DNA of 64,000 bases from Kitasatospora atroaurantiaca (GTDB lineage Bacteria; Actinomycetota; Actinomycetes; Streptomycetales; Streptomycetaceae). The stretch covers positions 2,294,001 to 2,358,000 of the forward strand of contig NZ_VIVR01000001.1 of assembly GCF_007828955.1 (NCBI RefSeq), given 5' to 3'. Below, in pieces: positions 15,897-27,782 of this stretch. The notes beneath the pieces were generated by a model. That model was not told the origin of the DNA, did not search any database, and saw only the letters and a list, made by a program, of their open reading frames with translations. A program made the position numbers and the translations under genes. Numbering within the stretch: the stretch's first letter is position 1; every line of letters starts with the position of its first letter.

Positions 15897-16352
15897 TCAG
15901 CAGCGGACGTCGATCTCCTGGAAGGTGTTGTAGTGGTCGGCCGTCCAGTACTCCTCGCCGACAGTGCCCGTGACGACCCGTCGGGTGCCGCGGTCCTCGG
16001 AGCCCGGGGTGACGACGGTGTACTCGTGGTAGTAGCCCTTGGGATGCCGGGGGAGGCGGCTCTCGCGGTTCTCGAAGACGACGCCGTCCGAGCGGTACGG
16101 GTACGGGCCGCCCTCGGCGATCAGCGTGAGGGTGTCGCGGGCCTGGCTGGGCAGCCTGCTGCGGCAGACGTCGGCCATGGCGGGGTCGGCGGGCAGCCAG
16201 GCTCCGGCGGCGGCCGTGGCCCGGGCCGTGGCGGAGGGCTTCACCGGGGTGGAGGCGGGTTTGCCGTTCCCGAGCAGCGCGTAGGCCGCTGCGGCGGCGA
16301 TGGCACAGACGAGGAGAACCGCGACGACGATCAGGCGATTTCGGCTGGTCAT
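15897..16352 (-). CDS. Secreted guanyl-specific ribonuclease (RNase Sa/barnase family)
   Basis: A 151-residue precursor of a small extracellular RNase that cleaves after guanosine. Residues 5-25 are a hydrophobic signal segment, followed by an Ala/Thr/Pro linker. The mature domain closely matches Streptomyces RNase Sa: DTLTLIAEGGPYPYRSDGVV, then GYYHEYTV with the general base E110, RGTRR with R125, and ADHY with H140. C63 and C151 would form the single disulfide. The start at 16352 is preferred over the ORF start because it sits directly before the signal sequence. No intracellular inhibitor (barstar-like) gene is adjacent. Confidence 0.9.
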   Translation of the reverse strand: MTSRNRLIVVAVLLVCAIAAAAAYALLGNGKPASTPVKPSATARATAAAGAWLPADPAMADVCRSRLPSQARDTLTLIAEGGPYPYRSDGVVFENRESRLPRHPKGYYHEYTVVTPGSEDRGTRRVVTGTVGEEYWTADHYNTFQEIDVRC

Positions 16353-16445
16353 GGGCTCCAGCTTGCCCGGTCCGCCGAAAGCCCTGGTCAACGGGGTTCG
16401 ACCCTCACCCGAATGGCGCAGAGCGCCCGGGGTGCGGACATGCCA

Positions 16446-16485
16446 CCGGGGCGGGAACGGACGCCATTGTCCGTTCCCGCCCCGG
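16446..16485. terminator. Terminator downstream of ppdK
   Basis: A perfect 17-base stem (CCGGGGCGGGAACGGAC at 16446-16462 and its complement at 16469-16485) with a six-base loop. It lies about 100 bases after the ppdK stop and before the RNase gene on the same strand. Confidence 0.8.
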
Positions 16486-16491
16486 CTCCTA

Positions 16492-16528
16492 CGTACGGCG
16501 GCTCTCCTGCGCCGAGCTCCGCCGTACG
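16492..16528. terminator. Second hairpin downstream of ppdK
   Basis: A 10-base inverted repeat, CGTACGGCGG at 16492-16501 and its complement at 16519-16528, is immediately next to the longer hairpin. It could be a tandem terminator or an RNA 3'-end stabiliser. Confidence 0.5.
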
Positions 16529-16590
16529 CCCCTCCCCTTCGGAGGGGGTGCGGTCAGCGATGGGACCGCGCTGTGACGGGTCAACCCCCG

Positions 16591-19299
<2,709 letters not shown>

Positions 19300-19780
19300 G
19301 GGTCGGTCTCCTCGCACACGGTGGCCCTGACGCCGGAGAACATACCCATTTCGAAGGCACTTTTGCGCCGCCAATAGGCCGTACGAGCCTCGGAACGGGC
19401 GACGACCCGACAGATCGAATGCCCGTCAGGGCGTTCACCTCTGTTGGCGAAATCGTCCGGCTGACGCTAGCAATGCTTCAAGTAGTGAACGCATGGAAAC
19501 ATGAAGATCACACGAACCGGACAGAGAGTAGTGGCGGACCATCCGCCGTGTTGCCCCGGCTTGATTTCCTGCAGTCAGCTGCGCCGATCCGCCTCAAAGC
19601 CCTTCGGGAAGCGATTTGCACTCTCGCACCCCTCCAGGCCCACCTGACCAGCCGTCAATCGCAACGATATGTGGCAAGCGTCACGGGCGCATCTCAGCCG
19701 TCGGGCGTAGGCGGACTCCACGCTTCGTCACCTTGCGTCGAGTCGTGAAATCTCCTGGTAACCGAAATCCGCCACAAAGG
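19300..19780. other. Gap upstream of ppdK
   Basis: About 480 bases of lower GC content. The open frame at 19419-19748 (+) has atypical codon use and no recognisable domain, so I treat it as non-coding. The stretch must contain the ppdK promoter on the minus strand. I did not find a convincing -35/-10 pair or any conserved RNA. Confidence 0.4.
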
Positions 19781-19811
19781 AGCCCTCTTGGCCAGGTTGT
19801 CCAAGAGGGCT
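19781..19811. terminator. Terminator downstream of dusB
   Basis: A perfect 11-base stem (AGCCCTCTTGG at 19781-19791 and its complement at 19801-19811) with a nine-base loop, 53 bases after the dusB stop. On the minus strand it is followed by a short T-rich stretch (CTCCTTTGT). Confidence 0.75.
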
Positions 19812-19863
19812 GGGCCGGTCCGGCAATGCGGACCGAAGGGCCTAATTGGCCACTGCGTCCAAA

Positions 19864-21042
19864 TCATCCACCCGAGGTGTCCGACTCGGCGTCAGCGCTG
19901 GGCAGGGCGCAGTCGTACGGATCGTCCAACCAGCCCTCGGGAAGTACAACACGGTTGTTTCCGCTGGTCCGGCCACGCGGACCGTCCGCGCCGGCCGGCC
20001 AGAGCTGCTCCTGCTCGACCTGGGCGAGGGTCTCCCCCAGTTCGACCAGTGAACTGGACATCGCCAGCTTCACCCGCAGCTCCGAACCGACCGAGAAGCC
20101 CTTGGTGTACCAGGCGACATGCTTGCGGAAGTCGACCACGCCGCGCCCTTCGTCGCCCATCCACTCCCCGAGCAGCTGCGCGTGCCGGACCATCGCCTTC
20201 GCCACATCGGCGAAGCTGGGGCGGGCGTGGTCGACATCGCCCTCGAAGATCGCGACCAGGTCCTTGAAGAGCCAAGGCCGGCCGAGGCAGCCGCGGCCGA
20301 CCACGACGCCGTCGCAGCCCGTCTCGCGCATCATCCGGACCGCGTCCTCGGCCGACCAGATGTCACCGTTGCCCAGGACCGGGATCTCGGCCGGGACGGA
20401 CTCCCGCAGCCGGGCGATGGCCGACCAGTCGGCGGTGCCGCCGTAGTGCTGGGCGGCCGTGCGGCCGTGCAGCGCGATGGCCGACACGCCCTCCTCGGCG
20501 CCGATCCGGCCCGCGTCCAGGTAGGTCAGATGGTCGTCGTCGATGCCCTTGCGCATCTTCATGGTGACCGGGAGACCGCCGGCGTTGCCGACCGCCTCAC
20601 GCAGGATCTCGCGCAGCAGGTTCCGCTTGTACGGCAGCGCGGAGCCGCCGCCCTTGCGGGTCACCTTGGGGACGGGGCAGCCGAAGTTGAGGTCGATGTG
20701 GTCCGCGAGGCCCTCGTCCGCGATCATCCGGGCCGCCTTGCCGACGGTCACCGGGTCGACCCCGTACAGCTGGATGGAGCGCGGCTTCTCGCTCGGGTCG
20801 AAGTGGATCAGCTGCATGGTCTTGGCATTGCGCTCGACCAGCGCCCGGGTCGTGATCATCTCGGAGACGTAGAGACCCTTGCCGCCGCTCTGCTCACGGC
20901 AGAGCGTCCGGAACGGGGCGTTGGTGATCCCCGCCATCGGCGCCAGGACGACGGGCGGCCACACCTGCATCGGTCCGATGTTCAGCGGCGCGAACTCGGG
21001 GGTGGCCGGGGCGGCCGGGGTGCCGGTGGGCGTGCTGGTCAT
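19864..21042 (-). CDS. dusB: tRNA-dihydrouridine synthase DusB
   Basis: A 392-residue FMN-dependent enzyme that reduces uridine in the D-loop of tRNA. The TIM-barrel signatures are clear: VVLAPMAGITNAPFRTLCRE at the N-terminus, DHIDLNFGCPVPKV with the catalytic C122, VTMKMRKGIDD, and ALHGRTAAQHYGG. The FMN-phosphate motif is GNGDIWS...GVVVGRGCLGRPW. The C-terminus carries the Dus helical domain (LGEWMGDEGRGVVDFRKHVAWY). A terminator hairpin follows. Confidence 0.93.
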   Translation of the reverse strand: MTSTPTGTPAAPATPEFAPLNIGPMQVWPPVVLAPMAGITNAPFRTLCREQSGGKGLYVSEMITTRALVERNAKTMQLIHFDPSEKPRSIQLYGVDPVTVGKAARMIADEGLADHIDLNFGCPVPKVTRKGGGSALPYKRNLLREILREAVGNAGGLPVTMKMRKGIDDDHLTYLDAGRIGAEEGVSAIALHGRTAAQHYGGTADWSAIARLRESVPAEIPVLGNGDIWSAEDAVRMMRETGCDGVVVGRGCLGRPWLFKDLVAIFEGDVDHARPSFADVAKAMVRHAQLLGEWMGDEGRGVVDFRKHVAWYTKGFSVGSELRVKLAMSSSLVELGETLAQVEQEQLWPAGADGPRGRTSGNNRVVLPEGWLDDPYDCALPSADAESDTSGG

Positions 21043-21147
21043 ACGGGCGGGTCCTCAACAGGAGAGCGGGCTCGGTGGGTGCGGGTCCAACGGCCTCTAT
21101 TCTCCCTCACCCGATCGGACGACCTGCTCGCTTGCTCGACGGGCCGG

Positions 21148-22449
21148 TCAGGCCTGCCCGCCGAGCAGCTTCCAGAGTGCCTCGTCCGGTGTCCCTCCCG
21201 GTGCTCCCGGTGCTCCCGCCGGCCCGCGGAGGCCGCGCACCCGGTGCGTGTCCGCCAGTGCCTGCACGCGTTCCGTGATCGCGGGCTTGGCCGTCCGGTA
21301 GCCCCCGGGATCGGCGACGAAGGCCAGCGCGGCCGCCTGCAGCAGGTTGTGCGGGGTGGCGGAGGCCGGGAGCAGCGCACCACCGTCGAGCAGGGCGGCC
21401 GCAGCGGATCGGGCGGCGCTGTCGGAGCGCGCCACCGGGAACAGGTCGGCCAGCCGGCTCCCGCCCAGCTCGGCCAGCGGCGTCGTGAGCACGGTCTCCG
21501 CGAAGCGCCGGACGTCCGGGGCCTCGCCGAAAGCCCGGAACTCGGTGCCCCACCGCGCCCTGACCCGGTCGGCCTCCCCCGGCAGCCCGAGGACGGTGAG
21601 CGCGTCGGCGGCCAGCGCCAGGCGTACGGCGGCCGGCGGGTAGCCCGGGGCCTCGGGCGCCTCGGGACGGACGGAGACGAAGTCGGCCAGCACCTGCGCA
21701 TAGGCCGGGCCCGCCGCCAGCGTCCCGTACAGATCGGCGAAGGCCTCGTGGAACCGGTCCAGCCACCACGCCGCCGGCTGCACCGGGTACTCGGCGGCGA
21801 CCAGGGCACGCAGTGCAGGGCCGAGGCCGAGCTCCTCCAGTACGCAGTGACCCACCTCGTGCGCGACCACCAGCACCTCCGGCAGATGGCCGAGCTGGAA
21901 CCACGGCACGCCCACCAGCGGCACCGGGAGCAGACCGAGCGCCGTCGCGAGACTCTCCCCCGGCAGGGGTGCGTCGGGCGCGGCGCTGAGCGTGCGGCCC
22001 CTGGTCCGGGTGAACGGGACGGCGTCGGCGGCGAGAAAGACCAGCGGCGGTTCGGCGGGCAGCGGCGGAAGGCCGAGGGCGGGACGAGCGCCCTGGGCGG
22101 CGTCGTGCGCGGGGGCGTAGCAGGCCCAGGCGAAGTCGTCGGCGAGCGCGAGGAACCGGCGGGTGGTGGGGAGCGTCCGCAGGGTGAGCTTGTCGCGGAC
22201 GAACCCCCAGAGCTGGTACAGCGCAGCCAGCCGCTGCTCGGTGTCGGCCCAGGCCTCGGGGTGCTCCTCGGCCTGCACGCGCAGGCGCTCCAGGTGGGGC
22301 GCCAGCGCGGCGGTGACCGCGCGGATCTGCGAGTGGTGCTCGGGGAGGTCGGCATCGGCCTCGCTCAGGTCCAGCCAGTGCCGCAGGTCGGCATCGAGGC
22401 TGTCGGCCTTGGCGAGCAGCGCGGTCACCCTGCGGGCGGCGGGGCTCAC
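21148..22449 (-). CDS. HEXXH-motif putative zinc metallopeptidase
   Basis: A 433-residue protein. The centre holds LVVAHEVGHCVLEELGLG with HEVGH at 197-201, and about 34 residues later RFHEAFADLYG, where E235 could be the third zinc ligand (gluzincin-like) and D239 a stabilising residue. The N-terminal ~110 residues are helical. No signal peptide is present, so it acts in the cytoplasm or at the inner membrane face. The GTG start overlaps the stop of the 1778-residue gene (GTGA), so it is the last gene of the four-gene CHAT unit. A similar HEXXH protein could also act as a peptide-modifying enzyme rather than a protease; the substrate is unknown. Confidence 0.65.
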   Translation of the reverse strand: MSPAARRVTALLAKADSLDADLRHWLDLSEADADLPEHHSQIRAVTAALAPHLERLRVQAEEHPEAWADTEQRLAALYQLWGFVRDKLTLRTLPTTRRFLALADDFAWACYAPAHDAAQGARPALGLPPLPAEPPLVFLAADAVPFTRTRGRTLSAAPDAPLPGESLATALGLLPVPLVGVPWFQLGHLPEVLVVAHEVGHCVLEELGLGPALRALVAAEYPVQPAAWWLDRFHEAFADLYGTLAAGPAYAQVLADFVSVRPEAPEAPGYPPAAVRLALAADALTVLGLPGEADRVRARWGTEFRAFGEAPDVRRFAETVLTTPLAELGGSRLADLFPVARSDSAARSAAAALLDGGALLPASATPHNLLQAAALAFVADPGGYRTAKPAITERVQALADTHRVRGLRGPAGAPGAPGGTPDEALWKLLGGQA

Positions 22450-25400
22450 AGGTCGGTGCCGACGGGCGGCAGGTCGGTGCCGACGGGCGGCAGGTCGGTG
22501 CCGACGGGCGGCAGGTCGGTGCCGAGGGGCAGCAGGCAGTCCATCGGCAGGTGGCTGAAGAGCGCCGGGAGAGCCAGCAGACCGACCACCACCACCCCTC
22601 GGCCGAACTGGCGAACCGTCGCCCGGGTGACCATGGCCGCCGCCTCGCCCGGCCTGCGGCCGTCCGCCAGGGCGTCGGCCAGCACTCGGCGATGCTCGCT
22701 CTGGTCCTGGAAGGGGCCCACCGCCAGCACGACCGGCAAGGTCCCCTGCTCGAGGACCTTGTGCGCGAACGCGTTGCGCAGCAGTACCTGCCGGGTCCAC
22801 TCGCTGGAGGACGCCGGCCGGAGGGCCTCCAGAACGAGCAGTGGCCACAGGGACTTCGGGGGGATGCGGGGGGCCAGCTCCTCGGGGAGCACCGGCGGGA
22901 GGCCGTCGTGGAGGTCCAGCGCGATGGCACCGCGGTACTCGACGAAGCTTCCCTGGACATGCAGGAGGTCGCGGTCGTGCGGCCGGTGCATGTCCGCTCT
23001 CGCCCCGATCTCGACGGAGTACCGGCCGGAGGAGGTGTAGGCCGTCTCCGGGAGATTCCGTTCGGACGAGGGGTTACGGCCCTTCTGGAGCGGCCGGAGC
23101 ATCACCACTCTCAGGGGTCGGTCAGACCTGGCCTCGGCTGCCTTCTCGGCCACGAGGCGAGCCAGGAGCCGTGGCTGGAGGGCGCGGTCCGGCGGACCCG
23201 AGCTGTCCCACACCCGACGCGAGAGGAGGGCGAGGTGCCGCTCACGCAGACGCTCGTCACCCGACCGGTAGAGCCGGCGCGGGGGCCGGTCGCCGAAGGG
23301 CGGCCGTACGCTCCAGATCCACTCCCACGGGACCGGCCAGAGTTCGGACGCGCTGAGGTCCAGGCGCACGTCGATCTGCTCCTCGCCCTCCAGGTCACCG
23401 GGGAGCCGGAGATCCTGGGGAGCCGCGAGGGTCCGCAGGAGCTCGCCGGCCTCCGTGGCCCACTCGAGCGGGCGGTTGACGGCTTCCTGCAGCAGCCCCA
23501 TGGGGAGCAGCTCCGTCTGTCCATCGGTCCAGAGCCAGCCCGGCAGCTCTGTGCCGATCGCGCGGGTGGCTCCCACGAACGACGGCGGACGCGCCGACAG
23601 GGTCAGTTCCAGGCGCTGCGAGCGGCCGTCGAGATCGAGTTCGGCCCGGATCTCCGGGACCGCGCGCGCCGGTCGTACGAATCGTCGTGCCGCCACCGGG
23701 GGCAGCCGGTACTGGAACGCCACCTCCCTGTTGGGCCCCCCGACGGCCGCGCCCGACCCGCCGAGCCCGATCGCCGGCCACCGGCTCACGGGTGAGGCGG
23801 GAAGGGCCAGCCCGAGCGCGATGAGGTGCTCCGAGAGGGCGTCGTCCGGATCCTCGACCGGGGCCGGGAGTCCACCGCGGTCTGCATCCTCGAGCCGGAC
23901 CAGCAGTTCGAGGCAGTCCACACTGAGCCGGTCGGCCACGGCATCCGCCGGGCCGCCCACCAACCGCCATGCCGAAGCCGCCAGCTCACGCGCCTCGCGG
24001 TACTGCCCCGAGGCGAAGCGGGCACGCGCGAGACCGATCGCGGCCTCGGCCCGGAGCGTCGGATAGGCGGCGTACTCCGCCGACAGCAGGCCGGGCACCC
24101 ACGGAGGTACCGGCGCCGGGCTGCCGAGTCGGCGCATGGCCCGGGCCCAGTGCAGCCATACGAACGGCTCGTGCGGCGCCAGCCGTTCCGAGCACGAGCG
24201 CAGCAGTGCCATCGCCTCGATCGGCCTGCCGAGCAGCCTGAGGAGCTCCACCAGGTGGAGTCCGAGCGCGGCGGACTGGTCACTGCTGCTCCACTCCGCC
24301 AGGTCGAGCGGGCCCTTCAGGCACTCCCGGAGGATGGCTGCCGCCTGGTCCTCCGGCAGGTCCCAGGGCCTGGCGCACCGGGTGAGGTCTCCCAGCCGGA
24401 TGAGCACCGATTCCCTGGTCGGGAACGCGGCCAGGACGGCGGGCAGGTCCTGCAGTACGAAGTCCGCGCCCGCCGGCGGATCGAGGATGGCCAGGCCGAT
24501 CAGCGTCCGCAACGCCAGGTCGGGGTCCTGAGCGGCGGCGAACTCCATGGCCTCGTAGAGATCGTCGAGCCCCGGCAGCCGCAGCCTCTGCATCTCCAGG
24601 TGCACCTGCCACCAGAGCAGCCGCCAGTCCGCGTTCTCCGCCGTCCACTCCTCGAAGCCGTTCCAGCCGCCCAAGCGGCCGGCCCGGTCCAGCAGCCGCT
24701 CGGCGTCGGTGAGCGAGCCCCCCGCGTGGACCAGCGCCCTGACCGCGCCCACAAGATGTGCCGCCAGCTCCTGGTCCGAGACCTCCTGGACCATCAGCGG
24801 GGCCCACTCCCCGAGCGCCGCCCCGGCATCGCGGAGCATCGCCTGCACCTCGGAGGTCACCGTGGTCCGAGCCACCTCCCAGGACCGGTCCGCCTCCCAT
24901 GTCTCCGACGAGCGGGATGTCTCCTCGTGCACGATGGCGGCCTCGGCGGCCGCGAGTGCCTGATGGGCCGCCACGGGCCGGTGCAGCGCGAGCAGCGACC
25001 GCGCCGCCGCCAGCGCGCTCCACGGATCGCGCGGGTCCCACCCATCGTCCAGCTGGTCGCCCGGGCGGCCGAGGGAGAGCAGCAGTCGGTCGTGCGTGCG
25101 GACCTGGTCCGTGCCGGCGCCGTCGTCGGCCTCGGTGATCTCCGGGAGCCAGCCTGCGGCCAGCCGGATCTGCCCGCTGTCCAGCAGGGCTTCGGCGGCC
25201 GTACCCGCGATCCCTGCCGCCGCCCTGCTGTCGGTACGGGCGAGGGCGTTGTACGCCGTCCTGAAGTCCTCCTCGGCTTCGTCCGGTCGACAGAGCCTGA
25301 GCAGCGAGGATGCCCGCCGCACCCGGATGGCGGCCTCCTCCTGCGGTCGCAGCCGCCCGGCGAACTGACGGAGTGCGGCGGTCGCCTCCTCCGCGGCGGC

Positions 25401-27782
25401 GGGGAGATCTCCCAGCCGCAGCAACACGTCGACGAGGGCGTTGGCCCATGCCGAGGTGTCGGCGCGGACCAGTTCGGCGAAGCCGCCCTCCACGGGTGCG
25501 ATTACCCTCTTGAGGCCGCCTCTGGCCCGTACGAGGCCCTGGTGCACCCTCACCCACTGCGAACTGCTGATGCCTGCCGGGTTGTCCAGGGCCGCCTGAG
25601 CCGTGAGCAGCTGTGCCTGAGCCCGCACCACCTCGGGCAGGACGCCGGTGGCATCCGCCCGGTCGGCCCGGTCCGCGTGCTCTGGCCGGTAGTCGGGACC
25701 GAGCAGGTCACGGGCGAGTTCCCCGAGTCGGTCGGGGCGGTCGGCGGACCGCTTCCTGGCGCCGTGCCAGGCCGCGATGCCTTCGTCCTCGCCCAGCTGG
25801 AAGCGGTGGTAGAGCTCCTCCGAGGTCCATCGCACCCACTCGGCGGGCTCGGTCTCGGCCAGCGCGCGGAAGTGGTCGGCGGCGTCCCGGTGCAGCAGCC
25901 GGTGCACCGGGTGCACGGCGAGCAGCCGGCGCAGCGGCGCCCGCACGTTGTGGTGGAAGATCAATTCCTCGGGGTGCAGGGGATCGACGGAGACCCACGA
26001 GGAGGACCCCGCGTAGGCGGTGAGCTCCCGCCAGAGGCTCTCGAGTTCCGTCCCCTCATCGCTCAGCCCCGGCCTGGCCTTCTGCAGGATGGGCTTGCGA
26101 AGCACCCGGCGGGCGTCCTGGTCCGGGTCGTCGGCGTCGCTCTCGCCACGGATTCCCCGGACGAGGTGGGGGTACATCACCTCGCGGACGAAGCGCAGGC
26201 TCAGCCGCCGCGGCAGTACGCCGTAGCGGAGCACCCAGCGCACCCGGTCGTCGTCGATCCGTTCCAGGACGCGGTCGATGGCGTACAACAGCTTCGGCCC
26301 GGGGGCTTCGCGGATCTGCTGGGGAGTCAGGGTGGTCGCGATGTCGGCGAACAGGGCCAGTGTGAAAGGAAGGCCACCGCTCACCGAGATCACGGCCCCG
26401 CGCAGCCGGTGGTCATGGATCCCGCGGGCGAGCAGGTAGCCGTCGGCCTCACAGGCGCTGAAGGGGGACACCTTCGCACGGGCGGCGTCCGGGAAGAGCC
26501 GAGCGAATCCGGGCAGGCGCTCGACGCCCGCGCCCGATGCCTCGGGGCTGTTGGGGCTCTCGGGCAGCGGCTCTGCCAGGTCGTAGCGCCCGGAGAACAC
26601 CAGCCGCAGCTCCGGGACCTCGCACTGGACCTGTTCCAGCAGCCGGGGCAGGGCGGCGCTGTCGGGCGCTGCCCGGAGGGTGAGCTCCTCGAAGGTGTCG
26701 AGCAGCAGCACGGCGGGCACGCCGAGCCCGGTGAGGGCCTCGGCCAGGGTGGCGGTGAAGCGCGCGGTGATGCGGCGGCCGAGGGACGCGGGATCGGCGA
26801 GGCCGTCGAGACGGTCAAGGCTGGACGGGCCCGCGTTGCGCGCCAGCGCGGGCGCGAGCGGACCGTACTCGAGCAGCAGGGTGGCGAACGGCTCGCCCGG
26901 AAGCTGACGGTCGAACTGGGTGGCGGCTTCCAGGAGCAGCAGCCAGGGGTGAGCGGCTGCGGTCAGCGGGTCGGCGGTGTCGAAGTCGATCCAGGCGCAC
27001 GGCACCGGAGTGTCCCGCTCCTGGCAGTGCCTGGCGGCGAACCAGCGCAGCAGGCTGGTCTTCCCCGCACCACCGGGCGCGTGCAGCTGAAGTACCTTCG
27101 CCCCGCTGTCCGTCAGCAGCGCCCGCAGCGGCTCCTCCGCCCTCGGGCGGGAGAAGTAGTGCGCGCTCTGCTGGTGCGCCGTCCGCCACAGCGCACGGGA
27201 CTGCAGTCGGACGCGCGCGGCCGTTCGCAGCTCCAGCAGAGCGGGGCTCGCCGCGCGGGAGGCGTGGGGATCGTCGAGGACGGCGAGCAGGTCCTGGCAC
27301 CGGGCGAGGTCCAGTGCGCGGTCGGCCCGGTCGAAGGCGGCCCGGAAGCAGCGCAGCGCCTCGGGCTCGTCGCAGCGCAGCAGCTGCCGGATCTCCTCGA
27401 CCTGGTCGGGCTCGCGGTCCCGGTAGTGGGCGGCGAGTTCGGCGGCGAACGCCCGCAGGGGCTCGGGGAACTCCGTCCCACGGTCGCCCGCCGGCCACCA
27501 GCTCTCCCAGCTCGGCCCGCGCAGATGGTCGGCGATGCGCAGGGTGCCGTCCTGCTGATCCTCCGTCAGTGCACCGCGCTGTTCGAGCGCGTGGAGGCCT
27601 GCGCCTCCCGGCACCTGGAGCAGGGCGTCGTAGAGCGCCCGGTTGAAGCGGGTGACGGCGGCGCACCGCCGTAAGGTCTCGCGGTCGGCCGGGGTGAAGC
27701 CGTCGAGCAGCAGCGATCCGAGGTCCGCGCCGTGCCGGAGGTCGTCGATGGCGCCGTGCAGCCAGTCGACCGGTGGTGTCAC
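22446..27782 (-). CDS. Giant STAND-like NTPase with TPR-like repeats and degenerate CHAT-like end
   Basis: A 1778-residue protein. Residues 1-~190 are helical and resemble effector-associated adaptor domains (WLHGAIDDLRHGADLGSLLL). An NTPase domain follows, with P-loop HAPGGAGKTS (234-243) and Walker B AVLLLDTFEEL (357-367), then a winged-helix-like part (YGVLPRRLSLRFVREVMYPH). A long helical region (~650-1300) has TPR-like spacing. The last ~350 residues look like a CHAT domain that keeps LLHVQG (H1608) but has LLVLEALRP where the catalytic cysteine motif NAC should be. The tail is four VGTDLPP repeats. GTG start overlaps the upstream CHAT gene stop; the stop overlaps the HEXXH gene. It could act as a sensor or assembly platform (inference). 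Confidence 0.7.
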   Translation of the reverse strand: MTPPVDWLHGAIDDLRHGADLGSLLLDGFTPADRETLRRCAAVTRFNRALYDALLQVPGGAGLHALEQRGALTEDQQDGTLRIADHLRGPSWESWWPAGDRGTEFPEPLRAFAAELAAHYRDREPDQVEEIRQLLRCDEPEALRCFRAAFDRADRALDLARCQDLLAVLDDPHASRAASPALLELRTAARVRLQSRALWRTAHQQSAHYFSRPRAEEPLRALLTDSGAKVLQLHAPGGAGKTSLLRWFAARHCQERDTPVPCAWIDFDTADPLTAAAHPWLLLLEAATQFDRQLPGEPFATLLLEYGPLAPALARNAGPSSLDRLDGLADPASLGRRITARFTATLAEALTGLGVPAVLLLDTFEELTLRAAPDSAALPRLLEQVQCEVPELRLVFSGRYDLAEPLPESPNSPEASGAGVERLPGFARLFPDAARAKVSPFSACEADGYLLARGIHDHRLRGAVISVSGGLPFTLALFADIATTLTPQQIREAPGPKLLYAIDRVLERIDDDRVRWVLRYGVLPRRLSLRFVREVMYPHLVRGIRGESDADDPDQDARRVLRKPILQKARPGLSDEGTELESLWRELTAYAGSSSWVSVDPLHPEELIFHHNVRAPLRRLLAVHPVHRLLHRDAADHFRALAETEPAEWVRWTSEELYHRFQLGEDEGIAAWHGARKRSADRPDRLGELARDLLGPDYRPEHADRADRADATGVLPEVVRAQAQLLTAQAALDNPAGISSSQWVRVHQGLVRARGGLKRVIAPVEGGFAELVRADTSAWANALVDVLLRLGDLPAAAEEATAALRQFAGRLRPQEEAAIRVRRASSLLRLCRPDEAEEDFRTAYNALARTDSRAAAGIAGTAAEALLDSGQIRLAAGWLPEITEADDGAGTDQVRTHDRLLLSLGRPGDQLDDGWDPRDPWSALAAARSLLALHRPVAAHQALAAAEAAIVHEETSRSSETWEADRSWEVARTTVTSEVQAMLRDAGAALGEWAPLMVQEVSDQELAAHLVGAVRALVHAGGSLTDAERLLDRAGRLGGWNGFEEWTAENADWRLLWWQVHLEMQRLRLPGLDDLYEAMEFAAAQDPDLALRTLIGLAILDPPAGADFVLQDLPAVLAAFPTRESVLIRLGDLTRCARPWDLPEDQAAAILRECLKGPLDLAEWSSSDQSAALGLHLVELLRLLGRPIEAMALLRSCSERLAPHEPFVWLHWARAMRRLGSPAPVPPWVPGLLSAEYAAYPTLRAEAAIGLARARFASGQYREARELAASAWRLVGGPADAVADRLSVDCLELLVRLEDADRGGLPAPVEDPDDALSEHLIALGLALPASPVSRWPAIGLGGSGAAVGGPNREVAFQYRLPPVAARRFVRPARAVPEIRAELDLDGRSQRLELTLSARPPSFVGATRAIGTELPGWLWTDGQTELLPMGLLQEAVNRPLEWATEAGELLRTLAAPQDLRLPGDLEGEEQIDVRLDLSASELWPVPWEWIWSVRPPFGDRPPRRLYRSGDERLRERHLALLSRRVWDSSGPPDRALQPRLLARLVAEKAAEARSDRPLRVVMLRPLQKGRNPSSERNLPETAYTSSGRYSVEIGARADMHRPHDRDLLHVQGSFVEYRGAIALDLHDGLPPVLPEELAPRIPPKSLWPLLVLEALRPASSSEWTRQVLLRNAFAHKVLEQGTLPVVLAVGPFQDQSEHRRVLADALADGRRPGEAAAMVTRATVRQFGRGVVVVGLLALPALFSHLPMDCLLPLGTDLPPVGTDLPPVGTDLPPVGTDL
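22451..22534. repeat. Four 21-bp in-frame tandem repeats
   Basis: The unit GGTCGGTGCCGACGGGCGGCA occurs at 22451, 22472 and 22493 without change and at 22514 with two substitutions. It encodes VGTDLPP four times at the C-terminus of the giant NTPase and abuts the start codon of the next gene. Confidence 0.95.

Noticed and set aside
14643-16352. The RNase and ADP-ribosylglycohydrolase as a toxin-immunity pair
   Set aside because: The hydrolase is not related to barstar-type inhibitors, and a secreted RNase of this family needs no dedicated immunity gene in Streptomyces. Kept only as a low-interest neighbourhood note.
19419-19748. A possible 109-residue gene upstream of ppdK
   Set aside because: It has atypical codon use, no ribosome site and no recognisable domain, and it lies in a promoter region of lower GC.
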